Shown one piece after another: positions 1-8,076 of a stretch of DNA of 64,000 bases (position 1 is its first letter; each line of letters starts with the position of its first letter). The stretch lies in contig DBMI01000115.1 of assembly GCA_002298165.1 (NCBI GenBank), positions 7,823 through 71,822 on the forward strand. Reading direction: 5' to 3'. Made by a program: the position numbers and the translations under genes. The notes beneath the pieces are model-generated. The model did not search any database and was not told where the DNA came from. It was given only the letters and a program-made list of their open reading frames with translations. Source of the stretch: Desulfarculales bacterium UBA702 (GTDB lineage: Bacteria > Desulfobacterota > Syntrophobacteria > Syntrophobacterales > Syntrophobacteraceae).

Positions 1-89
1 GGGGGTTGAAATTCTTAGACCTTTTTGCCATTCTCCCCTTGGGCAACAGCCCCTTTCTCGTGCTGACCAATTGCTTCCCGGAACTGAAC

Positions 90-115
90 GGTGGGCACAA
101 AAAACCGTGCCCACC
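90..115. repeat. Perfect 9-bp inverted repeat (hairpin)
   Basis: Two 9-bp arms, GGTGGGCAC and GTGCCCACC, flank an 8-base A-rich loop. The hairpin lies about 50 bp past the stop codon of the class II aldolase-like gene on the minus strand, so it could end that transcript, although no clear U-run follows it in that direction. A related GGTGGGCAC sequence occurs near 7894, which suggests a dispersed repeat. Confidence 0.55.
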
Positions 116-167
116 CTACAAATCTCGCCACCGGGTCTGGATATCAGCGCCTACTCAGCCTACAAAA

Positions 168-1448
168 CTAATCCTCGTAGGTCTTATCGCTTTTAAGCTT
201 CTTTTTGGCCCTTGCCCTTATCTGCTCTTCGGTCCATTGCGCCGGGTCTTCGATCCGGGTGCCTTTCGGACCCAGGTCGTAGGAACCGGCCTTGAGAATG
301 GCGTCTATCCCGAGAGGCCCGGTATCTGCTGCATTAAAGACGTTTGTCAGCAAGTCATAGACGAACTCTTCGACGCCCTTTGCCATTCGCTCGCGTATTT
401 CCCGCGCCTGTGCATGCATTTTATTGTCGAAGGGAAGGTTGAGCTTCTTATAATCTCCCTTTTTAAGCCCCTTTTCCTTGGCATAGGCCACCATCTCAGC
501 CCAAAGTTCGTTGCTTACCCCTTTGTCCGGAAGCTTCACAAACTCGCCGTTCTCGTCCAGGTAGGCATTCCCATACTCATTTACTTTTACGCCCCAGGAG
601 AGCATCTGCAGCGCGGTCGCGACGTTTGCCTTGGTCGTGTGCGTTTCGGTCGCAATCCTTTTCAGCCGTTCGCTGCTGTTTCCAGAGGTGCCGTGCTGCG
701 CGCCCGATACCTTGTACCTGGCGAGTGCTTCGTGGATTTCAATTGTAAGCGGAACCTGAATTCCGGTCTCACTCGCCTCGATACCGTGGGTCGTCCCGTT
801 GTTCAACGCAATCCAGTCAGGGAAAATGCCGTGCGCGTTCAGGCCTCGAATCAGGAAAAGTGCCTCATCGACCGTTGAAAGGCCTTCCTTGCCTTTGATT
901 TCACCGACTTCGGTTTCATAGCCTGCCCATTTTGGGAAGCACGGATTTAGTTCGAGGTTGGCCAGAAGGTTTTCATCGTCAGGGAGGTGAGAGGCGTCAA
1001 TTGCAATGGAGGTGATGCCGGCGTCGAACATCGACGGAATCTCGGTCTTTGCAATATCGATATCTTTTCGGCCTTTTATGCCGTAATGGTCTGCGTGGAC
1101 CGCCACCGGTATTGTCAGGCCAAGCTCATTCATGATGTCATCGACCTGGCTGGCGATGTTCCAGAAGTTTGTTGCGCAGTATGCGCTCGTGCCGCCCTCG
1201 GATTTGGCGATCTCGACGATGATAGCCGCATTGGCTCGCTGAGCCGCCATTAAAGCTCCTCGGATTACCCAGTAGTTCCGGCCGTTTGCCGCAATCGTCA
1301 TCGCCCTTCCCTTTGCCAGGAGAGCGCGGTCTATAACTTTGCCGCTTACTATCAGGGCCCTGGAATTGGGGAAGAGCCGAACAACATTTGGCGGACGGCC
1401 GATTTCGAGCGCTTTCTCAAATTCCGGGTTTGTTCCTCTTTGCGTCAT
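168..1448 (-). CDS. Class II fructose-bisphosphate aldolase-like protein
   Basis: A metal-dependent TIM-barrel aldolase-like enzyme of about 426 residues. Counting from an upstream ATG at 1457, visible family features are the Asp-His pair in VHADH (about 121-125), an acidic EVGEIKG loop (about 183-189), His224 in NNGTTHG and His255 in QHGTSG, which match the zinc and phosphate-loop positions of class II aldolases. It is longer than the usual 280-360 residues, with a charged C-terminal extension of about 90 residues. I chose the ATG at 1448 because AGGAG lies nine bases before it; the ATG at 1457 directly abuts that site. It is the last gene of a four-gene minus-strand cluster with an LsrF-type aldolase, a dehydrogenase and a VOC protein. 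The substrate may not be fructose bisphosphate, so the family is well supported but the substrate is not. Confidence 0.8.
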   Translation of the reverse strand: MTQRGTNPEFEKALEIGRPPNVVRLFPNSRALIVSGKVIDRALLAKGRAMTIAANGRNYWVIRGALMAAQRANAAIIVEIAKSEGGTSAYCATNFWNIASQVDDIMNELGLTIPVAVHADHYGIKGRKDIDIAKTEIPSMFDAGITSIAIDASHLPDDENLLANLELNPCFPKWAGYETEVGEIKGKEGLSTVDEALFLIRGLNAHGIFPDWIALNNGTTHGIEASETGIQVPLTIEIHEALARYKVSGAQHGTSGNSSERLKRIATETHTTKANVATALQMLSWGVKVNEYGNAYLDENGEFVKLPDKGVSNELWAEMVAYAKEKGLKKGDYKKLNLPFDNKMHAQAREIRERMAKGVEEFVYDLLTNVFNAADTGPLGIDAILKAGSYDLGPKGTRIEDPAQWTEEQIRARAKKKLKSDKTYED

Positions 1449-1478
1449 GGAAGTCATCTCCTGCCTTTTTGGAAGATT

Positions 1479-1859
1479 TCATTTTTGTTTGATTTCGAAA
1501 AGATTACCGTCATGATCGTTTATAAATGTAACCACGGATTCACCCTTCGGGACCTGCACAACCTTCAAGCCCATATTTCGGCATCCATCAAGGAATTCTG
1601 AAAGATCATTTACTTCAAGGCAACAATGGGCGACCCGGTCCATACCACCACGCTCACCTTCTTTAATGAATATTTCAAAGTATATGGGCCCATCAGAGTA
1701 ATTTATCATCTTCATTTCGGAATCGATTCCGAATATTGCGCTGGAAAGTGCCGCCGGAAGGACCCTGGAGGCTGACTTGGTGAGACCGAGAAGATCCCGG
1801 TAGAACTTGTCCGAGTTTTCTTCAGATTTGCAGACGAGGGCAACGTGCAGCAGATTCAT
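1479..1859 (-). CDS. VOC (glyoxalase/bleomycin-resistance) family protein
   Basis: A small protein of about 126 residues with the paired beta-alpha-beta-beta-beta layout of the vicinal oxygen chelate fold. It opens with LLHVALVCKS, has a central MDRVAHCCLEV repeat start and ends with a glyoxalase-like DHDGNLFEI, where the Glu is a plausible metal ligand. Members include lyases, epimerases such as methylmalonyl-CoA epimerase, and dioxygenases, and the sequence does not single one out. The ATG at 1859 is preferred over 1871 because GGAG sits five bases upstream of it. It lies between the dehydrogenase and the class II aldolase-like gene, with gaps under 35 bp, so it probably shares their pathway. 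Confidence 0.75.
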   Translation of the reverse strand: MNLLHVALVCKSEENSDKFYRDLLGLTKSASRVLPAALSSAIFGIDSEMKMINYSDGPIYFEIFIKEGERGGMDRVAHCCLEVNDLSEFLDGCRNMGLKVVQVPKGESVVTFINDHDGNLFEIKQK

Positions 1860-1887
1860 TAGCACTCCCATCCGAGGCAGGATACTT

Positions 1888-2913
1888 TCAAGAGGTGATC
1901 ACATCATTTGGCCGGATTATTACTTTAATGCAATCGGTTCCTTCCATTACAAGCCGAAAGCCTTCCGCGATGCTGTCGAGCGGCAACCGGTGCGTGATCA
2001 AATCATCGACCTTTATTCTTGCGGACTGTATAAGTTCTATAGCGTCCTCGATATCCGGAGGTCCGCAGTAATAAGATGTGAGTATCCTTACCTCTTTTGT
2101 CCAGAAATCATTAATGGGAACTGTCACGCTCTTGTCGGGGCCGGGAACTGCAAAAAACACGACAGCGCCCCCTTTATCCACGCACTGCCATGCCTGCTCT
2201 ACAGCAAGGATTGAAGATGTAGACAAAATTACCACGTCAGCCTTTTTGCCCAGTTCGGAAACCAGGCGCCCGTGCACATCTACCGCGGCATCTATGGCAA
2301 TATCAGCGCCGACTCGGCCAGCGAAATCGAGCCGCCTGGAATTTATATCTGTTGCAACAACCCGGCACCCCTTCGCCCTTGCAAGCTTCACGTGCAGCAG
2401 GCCCGACATTCCGCATCCAAAAACAAGGACAGTCTCGCCGGCGGAAACTCCCGCAAGCTTCTGCGCGCGAATGGCACAGGCAAGAGGCTCAATGAAAGTG
2501 CTTCGATCGTATGAGACGTTTTCCGGGAGAAGATAAGTTCCCTTCTGGACTAGAGCATCAGGAACCAGGATATACTCCGCGAATCCACCGGGCAGCCGGA
2601 CCTTGATTTCAGAACATTGCGGATAATGGCCGGCCCTGCAGTAGCTGCATTCCATACAGGGCACCTTTGGTGCGATAAAAACCCTGTCGCCAGGCTTGTA
2701 CCTGCTTACCCGCTCCCCAATAGCGATAACCTCGGCCCCAATTTCGTGACCCTGCACCAGCGGAGCTCTCGGAAGCCGATACCATTCAACTATATCGCTT
2801 CCGCAAATGCCGCACGAAAAAACTTTTACGAGCATTTCTCCGGGGCCGGGCCGCGGAGTCGGGACCTCTTCAATTCGAATGTCCCTGTTATTGTGCCAGT
2901 AGGAAACTCTCAT
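1888..2913 (-). CDS. Zinc-dependent medium-chain alcohol/polyol dehydrogenase
   Basis: An NAD(P)-dependent dehydrogenase of about 341 residues resembling sorbitol and threonine dehydrogenases. The catalytic-zinc region CGICGSD and the GHE motif are near the N-terminus. The structural-zinc cysteines follow in CMECSYCRAGHYPQC, and the Rossmann glycines are in VFGCGMSGLLH. It probably oxidises a secondary alcohol of a sugar or polyol. I chose the ATG at 2913, which gives the usual family start (RVSYWHNNRDIRIEEVP); the ATG at 2952 would overlap the upstream lsrF-like gene by 29 bases. The position, about 10 bases past the lsrF-like stop, implies translational coupling and a shared substrate or product. 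Confidence 0.85.
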   Translation of the reverse strand: MRVSYWHNNRDIRIEEVPTPRPGPGEMLVKVFSCGICGSDIVEWYRLPRAPLVQGHEIGAEVIAIGERVSRYKPGDRVFIAPKVPCMECSYCRAGHYPQCSEIKVRLPGGFAEYILVPDALVQKGTYLLPENVSYDRSTFIEPLACAIRAQKLAGVSAGETVLVFGCGMSGLLHVKLARAKGCRVVATDINSRRLDFAGRVGADIAIDAAVDVHGRLVSELGKKADVVILSTSSILAVEQAWQCVDKGGAVVFFAVPGPDKSVTVPINDFWTKEVRILTSYYCGPPDIEDAIELIQSARIKVDDLITHRLPLDSIAEGFRLVMEGTDCIKVIIRPNDVITS

Positions 2914-2923
2914 TATTTCACCG

Positions 2924-3823
2924 CTAGCGCCGGGCAGCCGCTTTTGTTTCATTTTTCAGAGTATTGAAAAGATCGAGGGCCTTGGCCGGGGTCTCATTTC
3001 CGTGTACTACGGCCCGTACTGCCTGGATCATCGCTGTGGGGGCCTCGGACTGGAAGATGTTACGACCCATGTCGACTCCCGCGGCGCCCTGTTGTACCGC
3101 ATTGAAAGCCATTGTAAGTGCGTCGATCTCCGGGAGTTTCTTGCCTCCAGCCATGACAATCGGAACAGGACACGAGGCTGTGACCGTCTCAAACCCATCT
3201 TCAATGAAGTAGGTTTTGACGAAGTGTGCGCCAAGCTCGGCGCATATCCTCGTAGCAAGCCTGAAATATTGAGCGTCGCGGACCATATCTTTTCCGACCG
3301 CGGTTACAGCAAGCGTCGGAATGCCATAGCGGGTCCCGAGATCAACCATCTTTGTCATATTTATTATCGACTGCCTCTCGAATTCTCCACCAATGAAGAC
3401 CTGCACTGCCATGGCGCACGCGTTGAGCCTTATCGATTCCTCGATATCCACAGCAATGTCTTCGTTCGAGAGTTCCTTGAGAATGCTCGTCCCCCCCGAA
3501 ACCCTGAGCACAGTAGATCTTGGGGCTGAAGGCGGCACGATGCTCCTTAGAATACCACGGGTGAGCATAAGCGAATCGGCATATGGAACGAGCGGCAGGA
3601 TATTTATGTCAATTCGCTCAAGTCCGGTCGTAGGACCCTGAAAATAGCCGTGATCAATTGCAAGCATAACCGTTCGGGCGGTTTGCGGATTAAAGATCCT
3701 GGAGAGCCGATTCTTCATTCCCCAATCGAGGGACCCTGAGCCTTTCAGGAAAAATCCATCCATCTTTTGGGGAACATCCGAATAGAATTTTTTTGCCTCC
3801 CTGATCCCGTCCATATCAGCCAT
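2924..3823 (-). CDS. lsrF: LsrF-type aldolase/thiolase (3-hydroxy-5-phosphonooxypentane-2,4-dione thiolase-like)
   Basis: A 299-residue class I (Schiff-base) aldolase of the DhnA/LsrF family. From memory it matches E. coli LsrF along its whole length: the MADxDxI start, SLDWGM, SRIFNP, the DHGYFQGPTTGLERIDIN block, AVGKDMVRD, PVPIVMAGGKKLPE and GVDMGRNIFQS. LsrF transfers an acetyl group from phosphorylated AI-2 breakdown product to CoA. No lsrK, lsrR, lsrG or lsr transporter is visible here. The neighbours are a polyol dehydrogenase, a VOC protein and another aldolase, so the enzyme may act on a different ketose phosphate. It is the first gene of the cluster, with GGGAG about eight bases before the ATG. 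Confidence 0.8.
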   Translation of the reverse strand: MADMDGIREAKKFYSDVPQKMDGFFLKGSGSLDWGMKNRLSRIFNPQTARTVMLAIDHGYFQGPTTGLERIDINILPLVPYADSLMLTRGILRSIVPPSAPRSTVLRVSGGTSILKELSNEDIAVDIEESIRLNACAMAVQVFIGGEFERQSIINMTKMVDLGTRYGIPTLAVTAVGKDMVRDAQYFRLATRICAELGAHFVKTYFIEDGFETVTASCPVPIVMAGGKKLPEIDALTMAFNAVQQGAAGVDMGRNIFQSEAPTAMIQAVRAVVHGNETPAKALDLFNTLKNETKAAARR

Positions 3824-4061
3824 TATTTAAGCTCCCTTCATAGTAAGCATATGTGAAAAAGGTTCGAAATTTTCGTGCACCGCGGCGTGGAGTTTCTCAG
3901 TTACTTTAAGCCGGAGATTACCTGTTGAAAAGGATATAGACACCCGATTCGAATTTGAGCGGCACCGGGCACTTAGTATACCCACGCGTCCCCGCATTGT
4001 CAAAATGAAGCCCGAGTTCTCGAATACGGAGGTATGCGAGAGAGTTTGTGGACTTAAGGTC
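3824..4061. other. Divergent intergenic region between the lsrF-like cluster and rpsF
   Basis: No convincing coding sequence is present. A 69-codon minus-strand ORF at 3918-4127 has no recognisable family, no good ribosome site and overlaps the rpsF promoter region, so I do not call it. The stretch must carry the promoter for the lsrF-like operon, but I cannot place it with confidence. Confidence 0.5.
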
Positions 4062-4091
4062 TTGACCCAAAACGATCAATTGTGTTAGTAA
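4062..4091 (+). promoter_or_regulatory. Candidate sigma-70 promoter for rpsF-rpsR
   Basis: TTGACC at 4062-4067 matches five of six bases of the -35 consensus. About 17 bases later comes a weak -10-like TTAGTA at 4085-4090. Transcription would start near 4097, giving a leader of about 67 bases. The weak -10 keeps confidence low. Confidence 0.35.
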
Positions 4092-4116
4092 ATTCTGTTC
4101 CAAACCATCACTCCTT

Positions 4117-4140
4117 GCTCCTTCCATTGGATGAAGGGGC
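4117..4140 (+). promoter_or_regulatory. Leader hairpin before rpsF (possible S6:S18 autoregulatory element)
   Basis: GCTCCTTC at 4117-4124 pairs with GAAGGGGC at 4133-4140 (eight pairs, one U-G) around an eight-base loop. It ends 23 bases before the rpsF start. A conserved mRNA leader bound by the S6:S18 complex is known upstream of rpsF-rpsR in many bacteria. I see a stem in the right place but did not verify the motif's conserved bulge. Confidence 0.4.
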
Positions 4141-4163
4141 TAAATAATCCGAGAGGAGATCAA

Positions 4164-4637
4164 ATGCGTAAGTACGAGACCTTTTTTATCGTCGATCCGG
4201 ACCTGCCTGATGAGACAAATTCGGTTGTCGACAACAAAGTCCAGTCAATCGTCTCTACCAATGGGGGCGAGGTCCTCACCTACACTCCATGGGGCAAGCG
4301 AAAGCTCGCCTACCCGATTCGCAAGCGCACGCGCGGCCTGTACGTCCTGATGGAATATTCCGGAGGGCCTGAAATGGTGGCCGAACTCGAGCGCAACCTT
4401 CGTATCGATGAGCGTGTCCTCAAATTCATAACCGTAAAGCTTGATGAGCGCTTCGATCCCGAGAAGGAACGGGAACGCAGGGCTGCTGCCGCTGCCGCTG
4501 CCGCCGCCGCTCCCGTTTTCAGCGAGGAAGACGAAGCCGCCGGTAAGGCATCCCTTTCAGAGGGAGACGAGGAAATGCCCGCCGATTTTGACGAGGAGGA
4601 ATTCCCCGAAGGCGGCGAAGAGGATGACGAGGAATAA
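4164..4637 (+). CDS. rpsF: 30S ribosomal protein S6
   Basis: Ribosomal protein S6 of the small subunit platform, which pairs with S18. The first 95 residues show the family pattern (RKYETFFIVDPDL start, WGKRKLAYPIRKRTRGLYVL, RIDERVLKFITVKLD). Beyond them is an unusual tail: a run of ten alanines (about 107-116), then about 40 very acidic residues ending in EEDDEE. E. coli S6 also has a Glu-rich tail, so an acidic end is not unprecedented, but the Ala run is distinctive. The start at 4164 follows GAGAGGAG and gives 157 residues; the in-frame ATG at 4131 lies inside the leader hairpin. First gene of the rpsF-rpsR-DUF2232-rplI-dnaB block. Confidence 0.95.
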   Translation: MRKYETFFIVDPDLPDETNSVVDNKVQSIVSTNGGEVLTYTPWGKRKLAYPIRKRTRGLYVLMEYSGGPEMVAELERNLRIDERVLKFITVKLDERFDPEKERERRAAAAAAAAAAPVFSEEDEAAGKASLSEGDEEMPADFDEEEFPEGGEEDDEE

Positions 4638-4678
4638 CAGACCCGATCTGATGGGATAAAAGAAACGAGAGGAAAACG

Positions 4679-4924
4679 ATGGCTGTCAGGCGAAAAAGAC
4701 GAACATTTGCACGGCGCAAAATCTGCCGCTTCTGCGTGGATTCCGATCTTCATATAGATTACAAAGACTCGAAAACATTGCGTTACTTCGTCACCGAACG
4801 CGGCAAGATCGTTCCGAGGAGAATTTCGGGCAACTGTGCCAAACATCAGCGCGAGCTGACGCTGGCGATAAAGAGGGCCCGGCAGATAGCGCTGCTCCCC
4901 TACACGACGATACACACTCTCTAG
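4679..4924 (+). CDS. rpsR: 30S ribosomal protein S18
   Basis: An 81-residue S18, which binds 16S rRNA as a heterodimer with S6. Visible features are the basic N-terminus, the C-F-C region in KICRFCVDS, and the strongly conserved block from KIVPRRISGNCAKHQRELTLAIKRARQIALLPY. The order rpsF-rpsR without an intervening priB or ssb gene is seen in many bacteria. The start is preceded by GAGAGGAAAACG. Confidence 0.97.
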   Translation: MAVRRKRRTFARRKICRFCVDSDLHIDYKDSKTLRYFVTERGKIVPRRISGNCAKHQRELTLAIKRARQIALLPYTTIHTL

Positions 4925-4954
4925 GGATTGAGTGCGCGTCTCGATTGAAGCAAT

Positions 4955-5917
4955 ATGAACAACGATGAAGCAGGTCCGCCGGTCCCGCGGTTAGCTGTAA
5001 GAGAATCTTTCTTATACGTTTTGCTCACTATCGGCTTATTCTTGTCGATATCGTTCATACCGCTGGCCGGCTTTTTTACGGGGATACTTACCCCTCTTCC
5101 AACAGCCCTTGCCTTAATAAGGCTCGGGCTGCCCGGCGCATGGCTCGTTCCGGGCATATCCGCCCTGGCCGGAGGAGCGGTCCTTCTCCGCCTGGGCATG
5201 GTCAACAGCATACCTTACTTCTGGGCCATGCTTTCCATGGGCGCGGTCATGGGGTACGGAACAAAAAAGCTGTGGACCTCGGAAAAAGTCATCGGACTTG
5301 CAACCCTTGCCGTTTCGGCAATCTCAGCTCTTCTGCTTGGCCTTTCATTTATGGAAGCCGGAGGAGAGCTTATACGCTTGCTGGAACAGGATCTCCAGAG
5401 TGCCATTTCTACTGCCATGGCACAGTTGGGGACGCCCTCAACGGATCTGCGTGAGGTTGAAGCATCCCTTACCGCGCTTGTGCCGTTGATGGTTCGGATT
5501 ATGCCCGGAATCTCGATAGCATGCACTCTGGGCATCGCATGGGTTAATATGCTGGTTGTCCGTCGCTACTGCCGCAAGTTTGGGCTGGGTGTCTTAATCC
5601 GGGATGACTGGACACTCTGGAAATCGCCGGAACCGCTCGTCTGGCTCCTGATAGCAGGTGGTGTGGCGTTCCTTCTGCCACTGGATGATCTCAAATATCC
5701 GGCTATGAACGTTCTTATTGTGCTTGGAAGCATATATTTTCTTCAGGGGCTTGCCATAGCGGCTTTTTACTTCGAAAAATGGAAGCTTCCAGTTATTTTC
5801 AGAGGCCTTGCGTACGGAGTCTTCCTGGTGCAGCAGTTTGCATCCATTATTGTAGCCGCCTTGGGTCTCTTTGATGTGTGGTTCGATTTCCGAAAACTAA
5901 CGAAAAAGCCGGCCTGA
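4955..5917 (+). CDS. DUF2232 (YybS-like) multi-pass membrane protein
   Basis: A 320-residue inner-membrane protein with about eight hydrophobic segments. Length, topology and the place between rpsR and rplI fit the DUF2232/YybS family, whose biochemical role is not established. Hydrophobic helices lie near residues 20-45, 48-70, 75-95, 110-130, 175-195, 225-245, 252-275 and 280-305. A soluble loop at about 135-165 is rich in polar and acidic residues. The gene starts 30 bp after rpsR and is probably cotranscribed with the ribosomal protein genes. Confidence 0.75.
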   Translation: MNNDEAGPPVPRLAVRESFLYVLLTIGLFLSISFIPLAGFFTGILTPLPTALALIRLGLPGAWLVPGISALAGGAVLLRLGMVNSIPYFWAMLSMGAVMGYGTKKLWTSEKVIGLATLAVSAISALLLGLSFMEAGGELIRLLEQDLQSAISTAMAQLGTPSTDLREVEASLTALVPLMVRIMPGISIACTLGIAWVNMLVVRRYCRKFGLGVLIRDDWTLWKSPEPLVWLLIAGGVAFLLPLDDLKYPAMNVLIVLGSIYFLQGLAIAAFYFEKWKLPVIFRGLAYGVFLVQQFASIIVAALGLFDVWFDFRKLTKKPA

Positions 5918-6043
5918 GCTGAGCCTATCCATGATAGGCTGGGCCCGCTCGGTTATATTTGCCGTTCGGGAAGCTTGGCTTGATCTGATGCTGTTATTTA
6001 TTGTATCCTGCATGAAAATGCCGGCCTCGACAGGAGTTCTTAA

Positions 6044-6490
6044 ATGAAAGTGATACTGACCGAAAACGTTGATGCGGTCGGCCAGATCGGCGACCTCGTA
6101 AATGTCGCCCCCGGCTATGCGCGAAATTTTCTGCTGCCCAAGGGCCTTGCCATGGAAGCTAGCGGGAAGAATGTGCGCGAACTGGAACACAAACAGCGTC
6201 TGCTTGCCCAGAAACGCGAACAGATGCGCCAGGAGATGCTCTCACTTGCTGAAAAGCTTAATTCCGTAACTATTACCGAACGGCGCAAGGTTGCCGAAGA
6301 CGAAAAGCTATACGGCTCCGTAAGCTCGACGGACGTCGACAAGGCGCTCGAAAAGCTCGGGTTCGATCTTCCCAGAAAAGCGATAGCTCTCGATCAGCCG
6401 ATCAAGCAGCTCGGCGAATTCACCATCGAAGTCCATGTGAGCGCCGGGATTGTTGCCAAGGTGCGCCTGGTGATCGAAAAAGAAGAGTAG
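6044..6490 (+). CDS. rplI: 50S ribosomal protein L9
   Basis: A 148-residue L9, which binds 23S rRNA at the base of the L1 stalk. The N-terminal domain has the conserved MKVILTENVD start and the VNVAPGYARNFLLPKGLA block. A long charged connecting helix (about 45-75) and a C-terminal domain with KLYGSVSSTDV follow. Length is typical for the family. It sits eight bases before dnaB, an arrangement common in bacteria. Confidence 0.97.
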   Translation: MKVILTENVDAVGQIGDLVNVAPGYARNFLLPKGLAMEASGKNVRELEHKQRLLAQKREQMRQEMLSLAEKLNSVTITERRKVAEDEKLYGSVSSTDVDKALEKLGFDLPRKAIALDQPIKQLGEFTIEVHVSAGIVAKVRLVIEKEE

Positions 6491-6497
6491 TATTTTT

Positions 6498-7841
6498 ATG
6501 GAGGACCTCTCCGCGGAACTGCGAAAGATCCCGCCCCAGCAGTTGGAGGCTGAACAGTCCCTGCTGGGGGGGATTATTCTTGACAGTTCCGGTCTACCTT
6601 CGGCCCTCGAAATCCTCAAGGGTGATGAATTCTATAAAGATTCCCACCGCCTGATCTTCCGCGCAATTCAGGATCTTTTCGAAAAAAACGAACCGGTCGA
6701 CATCATAACGCTCACAGACATACTGGCCGAGCGGAATCAGCTCGAAGCGGCCGGCGGTGCTTCCTACCTGGCATCTCTTACCGATCACATGGGATCGTCC
6801 GCCAACGTTGGCGCCTATGCAAAGATCATCAGCGAAAAAGCCGTCCTGCGCCGCCTGATCCAGAGCGCGAACGAGATTATGTCGCTCTCATACGGAGCAG
6901 GTAAGAGCGCCGAAGAGGTACTGGACAGCGCCGAGGCATCTATTTTTGCCATTGCCGAGCGCAGAACCCATAATTCATACTACCCCCTTAAAGAAGTCAT
7001 AAAGAAAAACATCGAGGCAATCGAGCGTTTTCAGGAATATCGCGATGCGGTAACCGGAGTTCCAAGCGGCTACAAGGACCTTGACCGGCTTACTGCCGGA
7101 TTCCAGAAATCAGACCTCATTATTATTGCTGCCCGGCCCAGCATGGGGAAAACCGCGCTCGCGCTCAATATCGCCAGGAACGCCTCGGTGGATGCCGGAA
7201 TCCCGGTTGGGCTATTCTCGCTCGAAATGAGCAAAGAACAACTTGCAATGCGGCTTTTATGCGCCGAAGCAAGGGTTGACTCTCATAAGATCCGTACCGG
7301 CTTTCTCAGCCAGCAGGAATGTTCGAAAATGTTGCACGCTGCCGGCTCCTTCATGGATGTGCCGATCTACATTGACGATACGCCGGCGATTTCACCAATC
7401 GAACTTCGAGCCAAGGCCCGGCGCATGATGGCCGACAGGGGGTTGGGAATGGTAATAGTCGATTATCTCCAGCTTATGCGCGGACGCGAAAGCGTTGAGC
7501 GCAGGGAGCAGGAAATATCGGAAATCTCGCGTTCTCTCAAAGGCCTTGCAAAAGAGCTGGACATTCCGGTAATTGCCCTCTCCCAGCTCAACCGTAAAGT
7601 CGAAGAACGCCATGACAAGCGCCCGCAATTGAGCGATTTGCGTGAATCGGGCGCTATCGAGCAGGATGCCGACCTGATCGCATTTATTTATCGGGACGAA
7701 GTCTATAACAGAGATTCAACAGATCGCGGAGTTGCCGAGATTTTAATCGGAAAGCAACGAAACGGCCCCTCCGGCGAGACGGTAAGGTTGGCTTACATAA
7801 ATACTTACACCCGCTTTGAAAATCTTGCCATGACTCAGTAA
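6498..7841 (+). CDS. dnaB: Replicative DNA helicase
   Basis: A hexameric 5'-3' helicase of 447 residues that unwinds the chromosomal fork. The N-terminal primase-interacting domain begins PPQQLEAEQSLLGGIIL. The RecA-like domain has Walker A ARPSMGKTALALN (about residue 210), GLFSLEMS, the Walker B region MVIVDYLQLM, ALSQLNR and the DLRESGAIEQDAD arginine-finger region. There is no intein, and the length is typical. It closes the rpsF-rplI-dnaB block. Confidence 0.97.
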   Translation: MEDLSAELRKIPPQQLEAEQSLLGGIILDSSGLPSALEILKGDEFYKDSHRLIFRAIQDLFEKNEPVDIITLTDILAERNQLEAAGGASYLASLTDHMGSSANVGAYAKIISEKAVLRRLIQSANEIMSLSYGAGKSAEEVLDSAEASIFAIAERRTHNSYYPLKEVIKKNIEAIERFQEYRDAVTGVPSGYKDLDRLTAGFQKSDLIIIAARPSMGKTALALNIARNASVDAGIPVGLFSLEMSKEQLAMRLLCAEARVDSHKIRTGFLSQQECSKMLHAAGSFMDVPIYIDDTPAISPIELRAKARRMMADRGLGMVIVDYLQLMRGRESVERREQEISEISRSLKGLAKELDIPVIALSQLNRKVEERHDKRPQLSDLRESGAIEQDADLIAFIYRDEVYNRDSTDRGVAEILIGKQRNGPSGETVRLAYINTYTRFENLAMTQ

Positions 7842-8076
7842 GATACGTGTTCGTGTACCCTTCAAGGAGGCTTGATCGTTTCGCCGAGGTTGTTGGTGGG
7901 CACGACAAATCGATTGTCGTCACAAAGAGGAATCGAAAAAAATATAATGGATTCAGGAAGGCTCCCCTCCCGTTGCGGGAGGTTAATCCGCCCCAACCAC
8001 TGTTTAGTTGTGGGGCAGGCTTTCCAGCCTTCTAACTTCCACGATTCACAAGAAGATATGCGGAAGAAGCAAAGAC
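7842..8076. repeat. Intergenic region with several hairpin-forming repeats
   Basis: The gap between dnaB and the ligase gene holds no supported gene. Three inverted repeats are visible: GACAA/TTGTC around 7904-7918, CCTCCCG-TTG-CGGGAGG at 7966-7982, and AGGCT/AGCCT at 8017-8030. The stretch 8009-8024 (TGTGGGGCAGGCTTTC) is identical to 25076-25091 elsewhere in the window. This looks like dispersed REP-like DNA and may also end the dnaB transcript. Confidence 0.5.

Noticed and set aside
3918..4127. 69-codon minus-strand ORF upstream of rpsF
   Set aside because: No recognisable domain or ribosome site, and it overlaps the likely rpsF promoter and leader.
4310..4915. Long minus-strand ORF across rpsF and rpsR
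   Set aside because: It is the antisense shadow of two clear ribosomal protein genes and has a low-complexity, Ser/Ala-rich composition.
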